A stretch of DNA of 33,800 bases from CAZXCQ01 sp964639275 (GTDB lineage: Bacteria; Desulfobacterota; DSM-4660; Desulfatiglandales; Desulfatiglandaceae): the NCBI GenBank assembly GCA_964639275.1, contig CAZXCQ010000028.1, positions 1 through 33,800 on the forward strand. Direction: 5' to 3'. The notes below the pieces were generated by a model. That model had not been told where the DNA came from and did no database searches. It worked only from the letters and a program-made list of their open reading frames with translations. Each line of letters opens with the position of its first letter. The stretch's first letter is position 1. Below are positions 1 to 7,942 of this stretch, piece after piece. A program made the position numbers and the translations under genes.

Positions 1-20
1 ATTTTGTCCTTGTCCCTAAC

Positions 21-50
21 CCTGAACGTTGAACCCGGAACCTGTGAACG
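21..50. repeat. Degenerate GAAC heptad repeat upstream of murB
   Basis: Four GAAC units occur at about 7-8 base spacing (CTGAACG, TTGAACC, CGGAACC, GTGAACG). They lie just upstream of murB, in what is probably the gap after the preceding cell-wall gene. The function is unknown; short intergenic repeats of this style are an impression from related genomes, not something proved here. Confidence 0.35.
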
Positions 51-78
51 CTTACGAAACGGATAACCCGCAAGGCGT

Positions 79-1014
79 ATGAGCCACCCGCTGCAGGCCT
101 TTATGGACCACAGACAGAAACAGGAACTGATCAGATTGGTTGGGAAAGGGGTGCGGTTTGACTGTCCCATGGACCAATACACCACCTTCCGGGTGGGGGG
201 AGAGGCAGAGGCGCTTTATAAGGCCACAGACCTGGCAGAGCTCAAGGCACTCGTGGCCTATCTCAGTAAGGAGCATATCCCCTATCTGCCCATCGGCAGG
301 GGCAGCAACCTGTTGGTGAAGGACCAAGGATTAAAGGGCCTGGTCATCTTGCTCCGTGGATCGCTGGCGGCTATCGAGCGCTCCGAAACGGATGACTCCA
401 CCATCATGGCAGGTGGGGGCGCGGGGCTCCCGGACCTCCTCGCCTATTGCCGGGATGCAGCCCTGGGAGGGTTGGAATTCCTCGCCGGGATCCCTGGGAC
501 AGTGGGTGGCGCGGTTGCGATGAATGCCGGGGCCTTTGGATACGAGATTGGGAAAACGGTCAAGGAAATCCATGAAATCAGTCCGAAAGGGGCCCTGCTG
601 ATAAGAGATCGTTCTCAGTTCCAGTTCTCTTACAGGGCCTTTAAGCTCGAAAGGGGGGCAGTGATTGTCAGGGCCATTTTTGCGCTGAGCCCGGAAGCCG
701 AGGGGGTCGTGGGAGAACGCATCTCAGGCTATCTCCGGAGGCGAGGCAAGAGCCAGCCGTTGGAATACCCCAGTGCTGGTTCGGTGTTTAGGAATCCTCC
801 CAATGACTATGCAGGGAGACTGATCGAGGCAGCAGGGCTCAAGGGGAAAAGGATCGGGGGGGCGATGATTTCCCCCAAGCATGCCAATTTTATCATCAAT
901 ACCGGTGGAGCGAGGGCCAAAGACATATTGGCCCTGCTGTCTCTGGTCCAGAAAAAAGTAAAGAGAGAGACAGGCATCGATCTAGAGCCGGAAATCAGGG
1001 TCGTGGGTGAGTAA
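79..1014 (+). CDS. murB: UDP-N-acetylmuramate dehydrogenase MurB
   Basis: This cytoplasmic FAD enzyme reduces UDP-GlcNAc-enolpyruvate to UDP-MurNAc in peptidoglycan precursor synthesis. The 311-residue protein has the family signatures in order: TTFRVGGEAEAL and IGRGSNLLV near the N-terminus (FAD domain), LAGIPGTVGGAVAMNAGAFG, the SYRAFK arginine region, EYPSAGSVFRNP with the catalytic serine, and a terminal LEPEIRVVG carrying the catalytic glutamate. The architecture fits the shorter type II MurB. The start at 79 has only a weak AAGGCG upstream; an in-frame ATG at 103 is an alternative. It ends 3 bp before ftsQ, and the order murB-ftsQ-ftsA-ftsZ is the classical division and cell wall cluster, so co-transcription is expected. 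Confidence 0.96.
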   Translation: MSHPLQAFMDHRQKQELIRLVGKGVRFDCPMDQYTTFRVGGEAEALYKATDLAELKALVAYLSKEHIPYLPIGRGSNLLVKDQGLKGLVILLRGSLAAIERSETDDSTIMAGGGAGLPDLLAYCRDAALGGLEFLAGIPGTVGGAVAMNAGAFGYEIGKTVKEIHEISPKGALLIRDRSQFQFSYRAFKLERGAVIVRAIFALSPEAEGVVGERISGYLRRRGKSQPLEYPSAGSVFRNPPNDYAGRLIEAAGLKGKRIGGAMISPKHANFIINTGGARAKDILALLSLVQKKVKRETGIDLEPEIRVVGE

Positions 1015-1017
1015 GCC

Positions 1018-1905
1018 ATGAAGAGGCGCGCTGTTCTCGTCAATCGCCCTGTCAGGAGGAAGAGACAGGGGCGATCGCCGCATCGAAAAAGCTGGCATGG
1101 GGCGAAGCGTTTTGTTTTTTCTGTTGTTGTTGTCCTCCATCGGGTTGGATCGGGAATGGTCAAGGTCTTTATCCTGGCAATGGTTATTGGGCTGATCAGT
1201 GTCTCTTTTTTGTCCATCTACCACTACCTGCTTTCCTCTCCCTACTTGAGGCTTGAACAGGTCGAAGTGGATGGTGTTGATGAAAAGATCAGAGAAGAAC
1301 TCATAAAGGCATGCGGTCTAAGTTCTGATGTGAGTCTTCTGGGCCTTAACCTCAACAGGGTAAAACACAAGATGGAGGGGCATCCCTGGGTCAAGGCGGT
1401 CAGTCTGGAGAGACGGTTTCCGCACTCCCTGATTGTTCATGTTGAAAAGGAGCGACCCCTGGGTGTTGTGGCCATGGACAAGCTCTATTATTTCAATGGG
1501 CAGGGAGAGGTGTTTAAGGAGGTCTCCCGCTCAGAGGAGGTAGATTTCCCGCTCGTCACCGGCGTTGACCGCGAGGGGGCAAAGAGGAGGGAGCAGCTGA
1601 TGAGGGCCGTCTCTGCCATAAAGGGCCTGGAGGCGGTAAAAGGTCCATGGGCATTGAATCAGTTATCGGAGGTCAATGTAAAGGAAGATGAAATGCTCTC
1701 GCTCTATTATGAGAATATGGGAGCCGAGATCAGATTGACGGCGAGCGCCTTGGGGGGCGGGATGGATAAGTTGACAAGGGTGGCAAGGCACCTGAGAGAG
1801 TCAGGTCGTATGGATTGGGTGAATCGGATCGATCTGAATTACACTGACGGGGTGGTGGTCTCGTTTCGGGATGGTATCAGAGGGAAGGCCCTATCAGGTG
1901 GCTGA
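1018..1905 (+). CDS. ftsQ: Cell division protein FtsQ
   Basis: FtsQ is a bitopic inner-membrane divisome protein. The 295-residue product has a basic cytoplasmic N-terminus (residues 1-45, many Arg/Lys), one membrane segment at about residues 48-71 (VKVFILAMVIGLISVSFLSI), then a periplasmic POTRA domain starting near YLRLEQVEVDGV and a following beta domain (residues about 145-290). It sits 3 bp after murB and before ftsA, its normal place. The long basic N-terminus is typical of Gram-negative FtsQ with extended cytoplasmic tails. Identification rests on topology, POTRA-like sequence and position. Confidence 0.93.
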   Translation: MKRRAVLVNRPVRRKRQGRSPHRKSWHGAKRFVFSVVVVLHRVGSGMVKVFILAMVIGLISVSFLSIYHYLLSSPYLRLEQVEVDGVDEKIREELIKACGLSSDVSLLGLNLNRVKHKMEGHPWVKAVSLERRFPHSLIVHVEKERPLGVVAMDKLYYFNGQGEVFKEVSRSEEVDFPLVTGVDREGAKRREQLMRAVSAIKGLEAVKGPWALNQLSEVNVKEDEMLSLYYENMGAEIRLTASALGGGMDKLTRVARHLRESGRMDWVNRIDLNYTDGVVVSFRDGIRGKALSGG

Positions 1906-1988
1906 TAGAAAAGAGGGGGTTTGCAACTTGAGAACCGGCCGCGGGTTCAGTGGGGCCGGCCCTGTGGAGGTGGGGAGGTAAGGGGAAG

Positions 1989-3212
1989 ATGTCCAAAGAG
2001 ATCATTGTCGGCCTGGATATCGGAACGACCAAAATCTGTGCTGTGGTGGGAGAGGTTCGGCCTGACGGAATAGAGATCATTGGAATGGGTAGCCACCCTT
2101 CTGAAGGGCTCAGAAAAGGGGTTGTGGTCAACATAGAGCAGACCGTCAATTCCATCAAGGAGGCAGTGGAAGAGGCCGAGACCATGTCCGGGTGTGAGAT
2201 CAGTTCCGTATATACCGGGATTGCCGGTGGTCATCTGAAGGGCTTTAACAGCCACGGAGTGATCGCGCTCAAAGAAAAGGAGGTGACCAAAAAGGATATT
2301 GAGCGCGTTATCGAGGCTGCCAGTGCGGTTGCCATTCCAATGGACCGGGAGGTGATTCACACCCTGGTACAGGAGTTTATCGTAGATGACCAGGGTGAAA
2401 TTATTGACCCTCTCGGGATGTCGGGGGTTCGACTGGAGGCGAGGGTCCATATGGTGGCGGGTGCGGTTACCTCGGCCCAGAACATTATCAAGTGTGCCAA
2501 TCGGGCAGGACTCGATGTCTGCAACATCGTCCTTGAGTCTCTGGCATCCAGCGAGGCCGTGCTGTCAAAGGAAGAACGCAATCTCGGGACCGCCCTTCTC
2601 GATTTCGGGGGAGGGACAACCGATATGGCTGTCTTTTCAAAAGGGGCTGTCAAACACACATCGGTCCTGGCCCTGGGAGGCGATAATCTTACTTATGACC
2701 TTGCCGTTGGCCTCCGGACACCCAAGATGGAGGCAGAAAAGATCAAGATAAAATACGGTTGCGGACTCTCATCCCTGATCAGCAGAGATGAGACGATCGA
2801 AGTGCCCGGCGTGGGAGGAAGAAGACCGAGGACCCTGTCGCGGCAGATCATTGGAGAGATCCTGGAACCACGCGTTGAAGAGATTTTTTCACTGATCTAC
2901 AACGAACTTGTACGCTCCGGCTACGATGACCAGATCAGCTCAGGGGTGGTCGTGACCGGTGGATCGGCAGAACTGGCCGGGGTCACAGAGCTGGCGGAAC
3001 AGATATTTAACGCCCCTGCCCGTATCGGATATCCCCAGGGGGTAACCGGCCTGTTGGAGGTTGTCAACAAGCCCATGTATGCGACTGCCGTGGGCCTGGT
3101 CATTTATGGGTCAAAGGTGGGCAAAAAGCCCAAGAAGTTCAGGATAAGGGACAGCAACATCTTTGAGCGGGTATTGGGCAGAATGAAGAGGTGGTTTGAA
3201 GAGGTCATTTGA
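1989..3212 (+). CDS. ftsA: Cell division protein FtsA
   Basis: FtsA is an actin-like ATPase that anchors FtsZ to the membrane. I place the start at the ATG at 1989, preceded by a GGGGAGGTAAGGGG purine block, giving about 407 residues beginning MSKEIIVGLDIGTTK. A GTG at 1950 in the same frame would add 13 residues that do not look like FtsA. The nucleotide-binding phosphate 1 loop (GLDIGTTK), the second phosphate loop (ALLDFGGGTTDMAVF) and the adenosine motif (VVVTGGSAEL) are visible. The C-terminus ends in an amphipathic, basic-hydrophobic helix (FERVLGRMKRWFEEVI), the usual membrane-targeting sequence. The gene follows ftsQ and precedes ftsZ. Confidence 0.96.
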   Translation: MSKEIIVGLDIGTTKICAVVGEVRPDGIEIIGMGSHPSEGLRKGVVVNIEQTVNSIKEAVEEAETMSGCEISSVYTGIAGGHLKGFNSHGVIALKEKEVTKKDIERVIEAASAVAIPMDREVIHTLVQEFIVDDQGEIIDPLGMSGVRLEARVHMVAGAVTSAQNIIKCANRAGLDVCNIVLESLASSEAVLSKEERNLGTALLDFGGGTTDMAVFSKGAVKHTSVLALGGDNLTYDLAVGLRTPKMEAEKIKIKYGCGLSSLISRDETIEVPGVGGRRPRTLSRQIIGEILEPRVEEIFSLIYNELVRSGYDDQISSGVVVTGGSAELAGVTELAEQIFNAPARIGYPQGVTGLLEVVNKPMYATAVGLVIYGSKVGKKPKKFRIRDSNIFERVLGRMKRWFEEVI

Positions 3213-3270
3213 CGTGACCGGTCAGGGGTGGTTTTGCAAAGGCGCATGATCGGTCGGTCAACGGATTGGG

Positions 3271-3288
3271 GGATAGGATAGGATAGGA
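3271..3288 (+). repeat. GGATA pentanucleotide tandem repeat before ftsZ
   Basis: GGATA is repeated three times plus a partial unit, followed closely by a run of seven T (3291-3297). It lies in the 113-bp ftsA-ftsZ gap, about 38 bp upstream of the ftsZ start. It may be incidental, or part of the ftsZ leader. Confidence 0.5.
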
Positions 3289-3325
3289 CGTTTTTTTGTC
3301 AACAACAAGACAAAGGAGGGACGAG

Positions 3326-4576
3326 ATGAAATTCGAATTTGTTGAGGAAGGTAGCAGGGGGAAATACCATGCCAAGATCAAGGTGCTGGGTCTTGGGGGG
3401 GCAGGAGGAAATGCAATCAACAACATGATCGCCTCCAATCTGAGGGGGGTCGAGTTTATCGTGGCCAATACAGACTGCCAGGATCTTGACCGCTCCCTGT
3501 GCCCACGCAAGATCCAACTTGGCCCCTCAATCACCATGGGGCTCGGTGCGGGGGCTGACCCTGAAATCGGCCAGCGGTCGGCCGAGGAGAGCATCCATGA
3601 GATAAGGGATGCCATGGAGGGCTGCGATATGATCTTTTTGACAGCCGGTATGGGGGGGGGGACCGGAACAGGCGCCTCCCCCGTGGCCGCTCGCGAATGC
3701 CGGGAGAGTGGTGCCCTCACCGTGGCAGTGGTGACCAAACCCTTTGACTTCGAAGGGGAAAAACGGATGAAAAGGGCCCTGAAGGGGATCGAAACATTGA
3801 AAGATGAGGTGGACAGCCTCATCGTTATCCCCAACGAGCGTCTCAAGACCCTGGGCGGCGAGAATACCACCTTCAAAGAACTGATCGTACGCGCCGATGA
3901 CGTCTTGCTCCAGGCAGTCAAAGGGATTTCGGAGCTGATCATGAGCAGTGGCTTTATAAACCTGGACTTTGCCGATGTGAAAAGAGTGATGGAGAAGATG
4001 GGAACCGCTATCATGGGGATGGGAAGGGCCAGTGGGGAAAAGAGGACACTCGAGGCCGCCCAGATGGCCATCAACAGCCCCCTGCTGGAGGATATCACCA
4101 TTGATGGTGCCAAGGGCCTCCTGATGAACATCACCGGTCCTTCCGATCTGACAATGGATGAAGTTGACGAGGCATCTTCTTTTGTCAAGGGCGAAGTGAA
4201 TAAAGACGCGGACATCTTCTGGGGGATGGTCTTTGACGACGAGATGAGGGATGAGGTGCAGGTTACGGTCATCGCAACCGGTATTGACGGCGGTGATGAT
4301 GAATATGATAATCGTTACGGCAAGGCCTATCGGTCAGACTATGCCAAGGTGGTCAATTTGAGAGACGTGACCGCTGAAGAGGCTGAAGAAGACTGGACCA
4401 TAAAAATAAACGGGGAACCACTCGATATACCGACATTCCAGAGAAGGGGGATGGACCTTTCGGCGTCCTCAGGAGATGGAAAGACCGAAGATAGAGGGAG
4501 GGGTCTCTTTGGTAGATTTCACCAGAGAAAAGAAAATCTTGACTATCCCACCTTTCTTCGGGCCAAGGCAGACTGA
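3326..4576 (+). CDS. ftsZ: Cell division GTPase FtsZ with duplicated C-terminal peptide motif
   Basis: FtsZ is the tubulin-like GTPase of the Z-ring. The start is the ATG at 3326, set by a perfect AGGAGG at 3314-3319; a TTG 30 bp upstream would put the ribosome site inside the gene. The product is 416 residues. Nucleotide-binding signatures are GLGGAGGNAINNM near residue 13, NTDCQDL, the glycine-rich tubulin signature GGGTGTGASPV (about 107-117) and NERLKTLGG. After the core (about residue 320) comes an acidic linker. Unusually, a conserved C-terminal-peptide-like motif occurs twice: LDIPTFQRRG at residues 366-375 and LDYPTFLRAKAD at the extreme end (405-416). That peptide normally binds FtsA, ZipA and other partners. 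Confidence 0.97.
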   Translation: MKFEFVEEGSRGKYHAKIKVLGLGGAGGNAINNMIASNLRGVEFIVANTDCQDLDRSLCPRKIQLGPSITMGLGAGADPEIGQRSAEESIHEIRDAMEGCDMIFLTAGMGGGTGTGASPVAARECRESGALTVAVVTKPFDFEGEKRMKRALKGIETLKDEVDSLIVIPNERLKTLGGENTTFKELIVRADDVLLQAVKGISELIMSSGFINLDFADVKRVMEKMGTAIMGMGRASGEKRTLEAAQMAINSPLLEDITIDGAKGLLMNITGPSDLTMDEVDEASSFVKGEVNKDADIFWGMVFDDEMRDEVQVTVIATGIDGGDDEYDNRYGKAYRSDYAKVVNLRDVTAEEAEEDWTIKINGEPLDIPTFQRRGMDLSASSGDGKTEDRGRGLFGRFHQRKENLDYPTFLRAKAD

Positions 4577-4726
4577 TCAATGTGGCCGGTAGGGCCCCTG
4601 TTAATGTGAGGCGTGAGCAGGATATGATACGCCATCACAAGCTGTCTGCCCTATTGACCCGGCGGGGTGGCAAGGTTTGACTCAATCTTTGAGATCACGG
4701 CCTATGTAAAGGAATAAGTTGATAGG

Positions 4727-6505
4727 ATGACAGGCGACATTGTTTCGCTTTATCGGGCCAGGCTGGCAGCGGAAAAGGGAGCTGTCAGAAAGGACTGGGG
4801 CGGAAGGCTCTCTGTTGCCCTGACCTATCCCAGCCATTATCGGCTGGGGATGTCAAACTTGGGTTTTCAGATCGTATACCGTCTCTTAAACAGGAGGCCC
4901 GACGTTGTCGCAGAGCGCGTCTTCCTGCCCGAAGGTCAAGAAATGTCCCTCTACCTTCGGTCGGGAAGGGCGCTTCTTTCCCTGGAGACACAGACCCCCA
5001 TCCACAAGTTCGGTCTTGTGGCCTTTTCTCTCTCCTTTGAGAATGACTATCCCAACATCTTGAAGATATTGGAGCTGGCCAAGATCCCCCTCTTCTCCGA
5101 GGAGAGGAACGCCCCTTTTCCACTCGTCATGGCGGGGGGCGTCACCACCTTTCTGAATCCTGAACCCCTGGCCCCTTTTGTGGATCTCTTCCTGTTGGGG
5201 GAGGCCGAGGCCAACCTGGATCAATTTATTGATTGCCTTTGCGAGGTCATAAGGGAGGGTGTAGAGAGGGATAAGGCCCTGGAGATCCTGGCCAGGGCTG
5301 TAAACGGCCTTTATGTTCCCGCCCTCTATCATCCCGAATACAACAAGGACGGCACGCTCCGGTCATTCCTCCCAATCAAGGGTGAGATCCCTGAACGGGT
5401 CAAGGTGCCCCCACGGATGTCTCTGGGCAAAGAGGTGGCCCTTTCCGCGATCACCACGCCAGAGGCCGAATTCTCAGACAAGACCCTGATCGAGCTGGGG
5501 AGGGGTTGTGGACGTTCGTGCCGCTTTTGCGCGGCAGGCTATGTATACCGTCCCCCAAGGGTCCATGATAGGCCCTGTCTGGCTGCCTCTATTGAGAAGG
5601 CCATCCAAGGGGGGAGTCAGGTGGGACTATTGGGTGCGGCAGTTTCAGACATACCCGAGATAGAAAGACTGACCTCTCTCATCGTCGGGCATGGACAGGG
5701 CTTCTCTGTTTCCTCCCTGAGGGCGGACAGCCTGACCCCGGCACTCCTCAAGGACTTGCAGGATGCCGGACAAAGATCACTCGCAATAGCTCCTGAAGCG
5801 GGTTCTGATCGCTTGCGAAGGGTAATCAACAAGCATCTCACAACCAACCAGATCACAGAGGCAGCGCGGCTGATATCCCGAATGGGGGGTTTTTCATTGA
5901 GGCTATACTTCCTCATCGGTCTCCCCACAGAGACCCGGGAGGACATCGGTGAGATTGTGAGTCTCGTTAAGGTCATAAAACACCACATGGTCAAGGAATC
6001 TGCCCCCCGTGGCAAGATAGGTCAGATCCGGTTGAGTGCGAACTGTTTTGTACCAAAACCATTTACTCCCTTTCAGTGGTCTCCCATGGCGGAGGCATCT
6101 TCGCTCAAAGAGAAGCAGAAATGGCTGAAGAAGGCACTGACCAGAGAGGGGGGTATTAGAGTGAGTACCGACCTTCCCAAGTGGGCCTATATACAGACAT
6201 TGATCTCGGTGGGAGACAGGAGGGTCGGCTCAATCCTGTTTAACTGCCATCAGTCGGGGGGAGACTGGAAAAAGGCCCTCCGCCTCTCCGACGTAAACCC
6301 GGACTTCTTTGTATATCGTCCAAGGGGCCTTGATGAACTCCTGCCATGGGATTTTGTTGATCACGGTATTTCAAAGGGGTATCTCAGAAGCGAACTCCGT
6401 CATGCCCTGAAGGAGGAAGAAACCGAGATCTGCCGTGTCGGGGAGTGCTACCGCTGCGGCATATGCGCCCGGGCTGAAGGGCGAGAAGATGCCGATAAGC
6501 CCTAA
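4727..6505 (+). CDS. Radical SAM protein (TIGR03960-like)
   Basis: This 592-residue protein has the radical SAM cluster motif CGRSCRFC (CxxxCxxC, residues 261-268), a downstream GLLGAAVSDIPEIERL segment and a glycine-rich FLIGLPTETREDI region. The N-terminal 250 residues (starting around YPSHYRLGMSNLGFQIVYRLLN) resemble the cobalamin-binding-like leader of large uncharacterised radical SAM proteins. A C-terminal Cys cluster, CRVGECYRCGIC (near residues 570-581), may hold a second metal site. Substrate and reaction are unknown. It follows ftsZ after 150 bp without recognisable coding sequence and is read in the same direction as the downstream redox genes. Confidence 0.85.
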   Translation: MTGDIVSLYRARLAAEKGAVRKDWGGRLSVALTYPSHYRLGMSNLGFQIVYRLLNRRPDVVAERVFLPEGQEMSLYLRSGRALLSLETQTPIHKFGLVAFSLSFENDYPNILKILELAKIPLFSEERNAPFPLVMAGGVTTFLNPEPLAPFVDLFLLGEAEANLDQFIDCLCEVIREGVERDKALEILARAVNGLYVPALYHPEYNKDGTLRSFLPIKGEIPERVKVPPRMSLGKEVALSAITTPEAEFSDKTLIELGRGCGRSCRFCAAGYVYRPPRVHDRPCLAASIEKAIQGGSQVGLLGAAVSDIPEIERLTSLIVGHGQGFSVSSLRADSLTPALLKDLQDAGQRSLAIAPEAGSDRLRRVINKHLTTNQITEAARLISRMGGFSLRLYFLIGLPTETREDIGEIVSLVKVIKHHMVKESAPRGKIGQIRLSANCFVPKPFTPFQWSPMAEASSLKEKQKWLKKALTREGGIRVSTDLPKWAYIQTLISVGDRRVGSILFNCHQSGGDWKKALRLSDVNPDFFVYRPRGLDELLPWDFVDHGISKGYLRSELRHALKEEETEICRVGECYRCGICARAEGREDADKP

Positions 6506-6626
6506 GACCTCGATCCAGGAAAGACATCCGGGGGATCCAGGTCTATTACGGTGGGCCGGCATTTTGGCGACGATCTTTATGACGGAGAGACGCAGGTCAT
6601 ACCAGGCGTCACCCAGGAGGTCAAAG

Positions 6627-7033
6627 ATGCAAGAGTCTGTCAAGATCTACACCCTTAGCACCTGTAGTCATTGCAAGGCGACCAAGAGATTCTTGGATGA
6701 GTGCCATGTCCAGTACGAATTTGAAGATGTGGACCTGCTTCAAGGCGAGGAGAGGGCTGCAATCCTTGAGGACGTAAAGAAGCTGAATCCGCGATGCTCC
6801 TTCCCTACCATATTGATAGGAGATAAGGTCATCGTGGGATACAANNNNNNNNNNNNNNNNNNNNNNNNNNNNNNNNNNNNNNNNNNNNNNNNNNNNNNNN
6901 NNNNNNNNNNNNNNNNNNNNNNNNNNNNNNNNNNNNNNNNNNNNCGCGATGCTCCTTCCCTACCATATTGATAGGAGATAAGGTCATCGTGGGATACAAA
7001 GAGGAGGAGATAAAGGAGGCGCTGGGGCTATGA
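6627..7033 (+). CDS. Glutaredoxin-like protein, interrupted by an assembly gap
   Basis: The gene starts at the ATG at 6627, behind an AGGAGG. It encodes a thioredoxin-fold protein with an active-site CSHC (residues 13-16) and the cis-proline region SFPTILIG. The coding sequence runs into 100 N at 6845. The 55 bases before the N run (6790-6844) are repeated exactly after it (6945-6999). If the duplicate and the N run are removed, 6844 joins 7000 in frame and gives an intact 83-residue glutaredoxin ending KEEEIKEALGL, whose stop overlaps the next start (ATGA). The gene is therefore probably whole in the organism. Pairing with an FTR-like gene suggests a thiol-redox relay. Confidence 0.85.
6790..6999 (+). 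other. Scaffold gap of 100 N flanked by an exact 55-bp duplicate
   Basis: N bases fill 6845-6944. The flanks 6790-6844 and 6945-6999 are identical over 55 bp. Two contig ends that overlap by a k-mer length but were joined with a fixed 100-N spacer would produce exactly this. The true sequence most likely has no gap and one copy of the 55 bp. Confidence 0.9.
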
Positions 7034-7287
7034 GCGAGACTCAAATGCTTTATGAGGATTTAGAGAGGGTTCAAGAGCCCAAGGGATACCTTTTTAACAA
7101 AGACATCATATGTCCATGCGTTTACCGTGGCCGGGACGTTGAGGAATATGGGAGCTGTTACTGCAACCTCTATGTCTCCAGGGCCTGGAACGACGAGGAG
7201 ATCGCCCACGAGTATGTCCCCGAGCGAAGACCTCTCCCCGAGAGCTGTAACGTCTTTACGAAGCGGCGCCCTGAGAAGCTGTTCTGA
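7030..7287 (+). CDS. Ferredoxin-thioredoxin reductase catalytic-subunit-like protein, short form
   Basis: The 85-residue protein overlaps the glutaredoxin stop by 4 bp (ATGA), implying translational coupling. It carries IICPCVYR (Cys28, Cys30) and EEYGSCYCNLYVS (Cys43, Cys45), the second and third cysteine motifs of the FTR catalytic family, and the YVPERRP tail common in bacterial members. Family members normally have an additional upstream CPC motif that supplies a cluster ligand and one active-site cysteine. Here GYLFNKD runs straight into DIICPC, so that block appears to be missing. The protein may have lost reductase activity, bind a cluster through the four remaining cysteines, or reflect an assembly error near the gap. 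One further cysteine is present at residue 73. Confidence 0.75.
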   Translation: MSETQMLYEDLERVQEPKGYLFNKDIICPCVYRGRDVEEYGSCYCNLYVSRAWNDEEIAHEYVPERRPLPESCNVFTKRRPEKLF

Positions 7288-7357
7288 TAGCCTGGAGAAG
7301 TGAGTATCGTCCTTCACAGGGTCATTCTTGAGTCGAAGATATGGGAGAAGAGGAAAT

Positions 7358-7879
7358 ATGGACCTGGAGATCTTTCAGAAAATGGATGCACCCCATCTCA
7401 GAAGATACATCGAATTTTTGCTGTGGCATTACCGGGTGATGGATGCCTTCTGGTTTATCTATGTGGCTCAGCGATTCGACCAGCCCACGGCCGAAGAGAT
7501 AAATGAGGAGGTCTGGGGCCGTGTGGCACCCATAGCGGCCAAGGATCTCATCCCCCGATTTGATATAAAGGAAAGGGGGCTTGAGGGGTTTGTAAAGGCC
7601 CTCAGGCTCTTTCCATGGTGCATCCTGGTGGGTTATGACATCAAGGAGTCCCACCGGGAGGTGATTATCTCGGTCCCCTCCTGCATCACCCAGGAGGCAA
7701 GGCTCAAACGAGGTCTGGGGGAATATGTATGCAAGGAGATGCACCGCGCTGAATTCGAGGGATTTTCCCGCGAGGTGGACGAGAGAATTCGCGTGGAATG
7801 TCTTTTCGCTCCCCCTGATCCCCATCCCAGGGATATGTTCTGCAAGTGGCGTTTTACCCTGGAAGAACCCCAGGGGTAA
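7358..7879 (+). CDS. DUF6125-like conserved protein
   Basis: The start chosen is ATG 7358, preceded by AGAGG; a TTG at 7328 is less likely. The 173-residue product begins MDLEIFQKMDAPHLRRYIEFLLWHYR, a pattern I associate with the DUF6125 family, whose function is unknown. It has four scattered cysteines in the C-terminal half (in VPSC, EYVC, VEC and DMFC) that could bind a metal. No membrane segment or signal peptide is visible. It lies 70 bp after the FTR-like gene in the same direction. Confidence 0.7.
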   Translation: MDLEIFQKMDAPHLRRYIEFLLWHYRVMDAFWFIYVAQRFDQPTAEEINEEVWGRVAPIAAKDLIPRFDIKERGLEGFVKALRLFPWCILVGYDIKESHREVIISVPSCITQEARLKRGLGEYVCKEMHRAEFEGFSREVDERIRVECLFAPPDPHPRDMFCKWRFTLEEPQG

Positions 7880-7942
7880 TGCCTTTTTGGGTCGTGATCG
7901 ACCCGGGCCTTTGTGAGTGATTTCAATGGATGGAGTCTTCCC

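Noticed and set aside
3205..4272. A 355-codon open frame on the minus strand opposite ftsZ
   Set aside because: Low-complexity Ser/Pro-rich translation with no motifs; it is a shadow of the strongly supported ftsZ frame.
6435..6971. A long frame joining the radical SAM 3' end to the glutaredoxin
   Set aside because: The AGGAGG before ATG 6627 sets the true start; the upstream part is out-of-frame radical SAM sequence and the downstream part is N.
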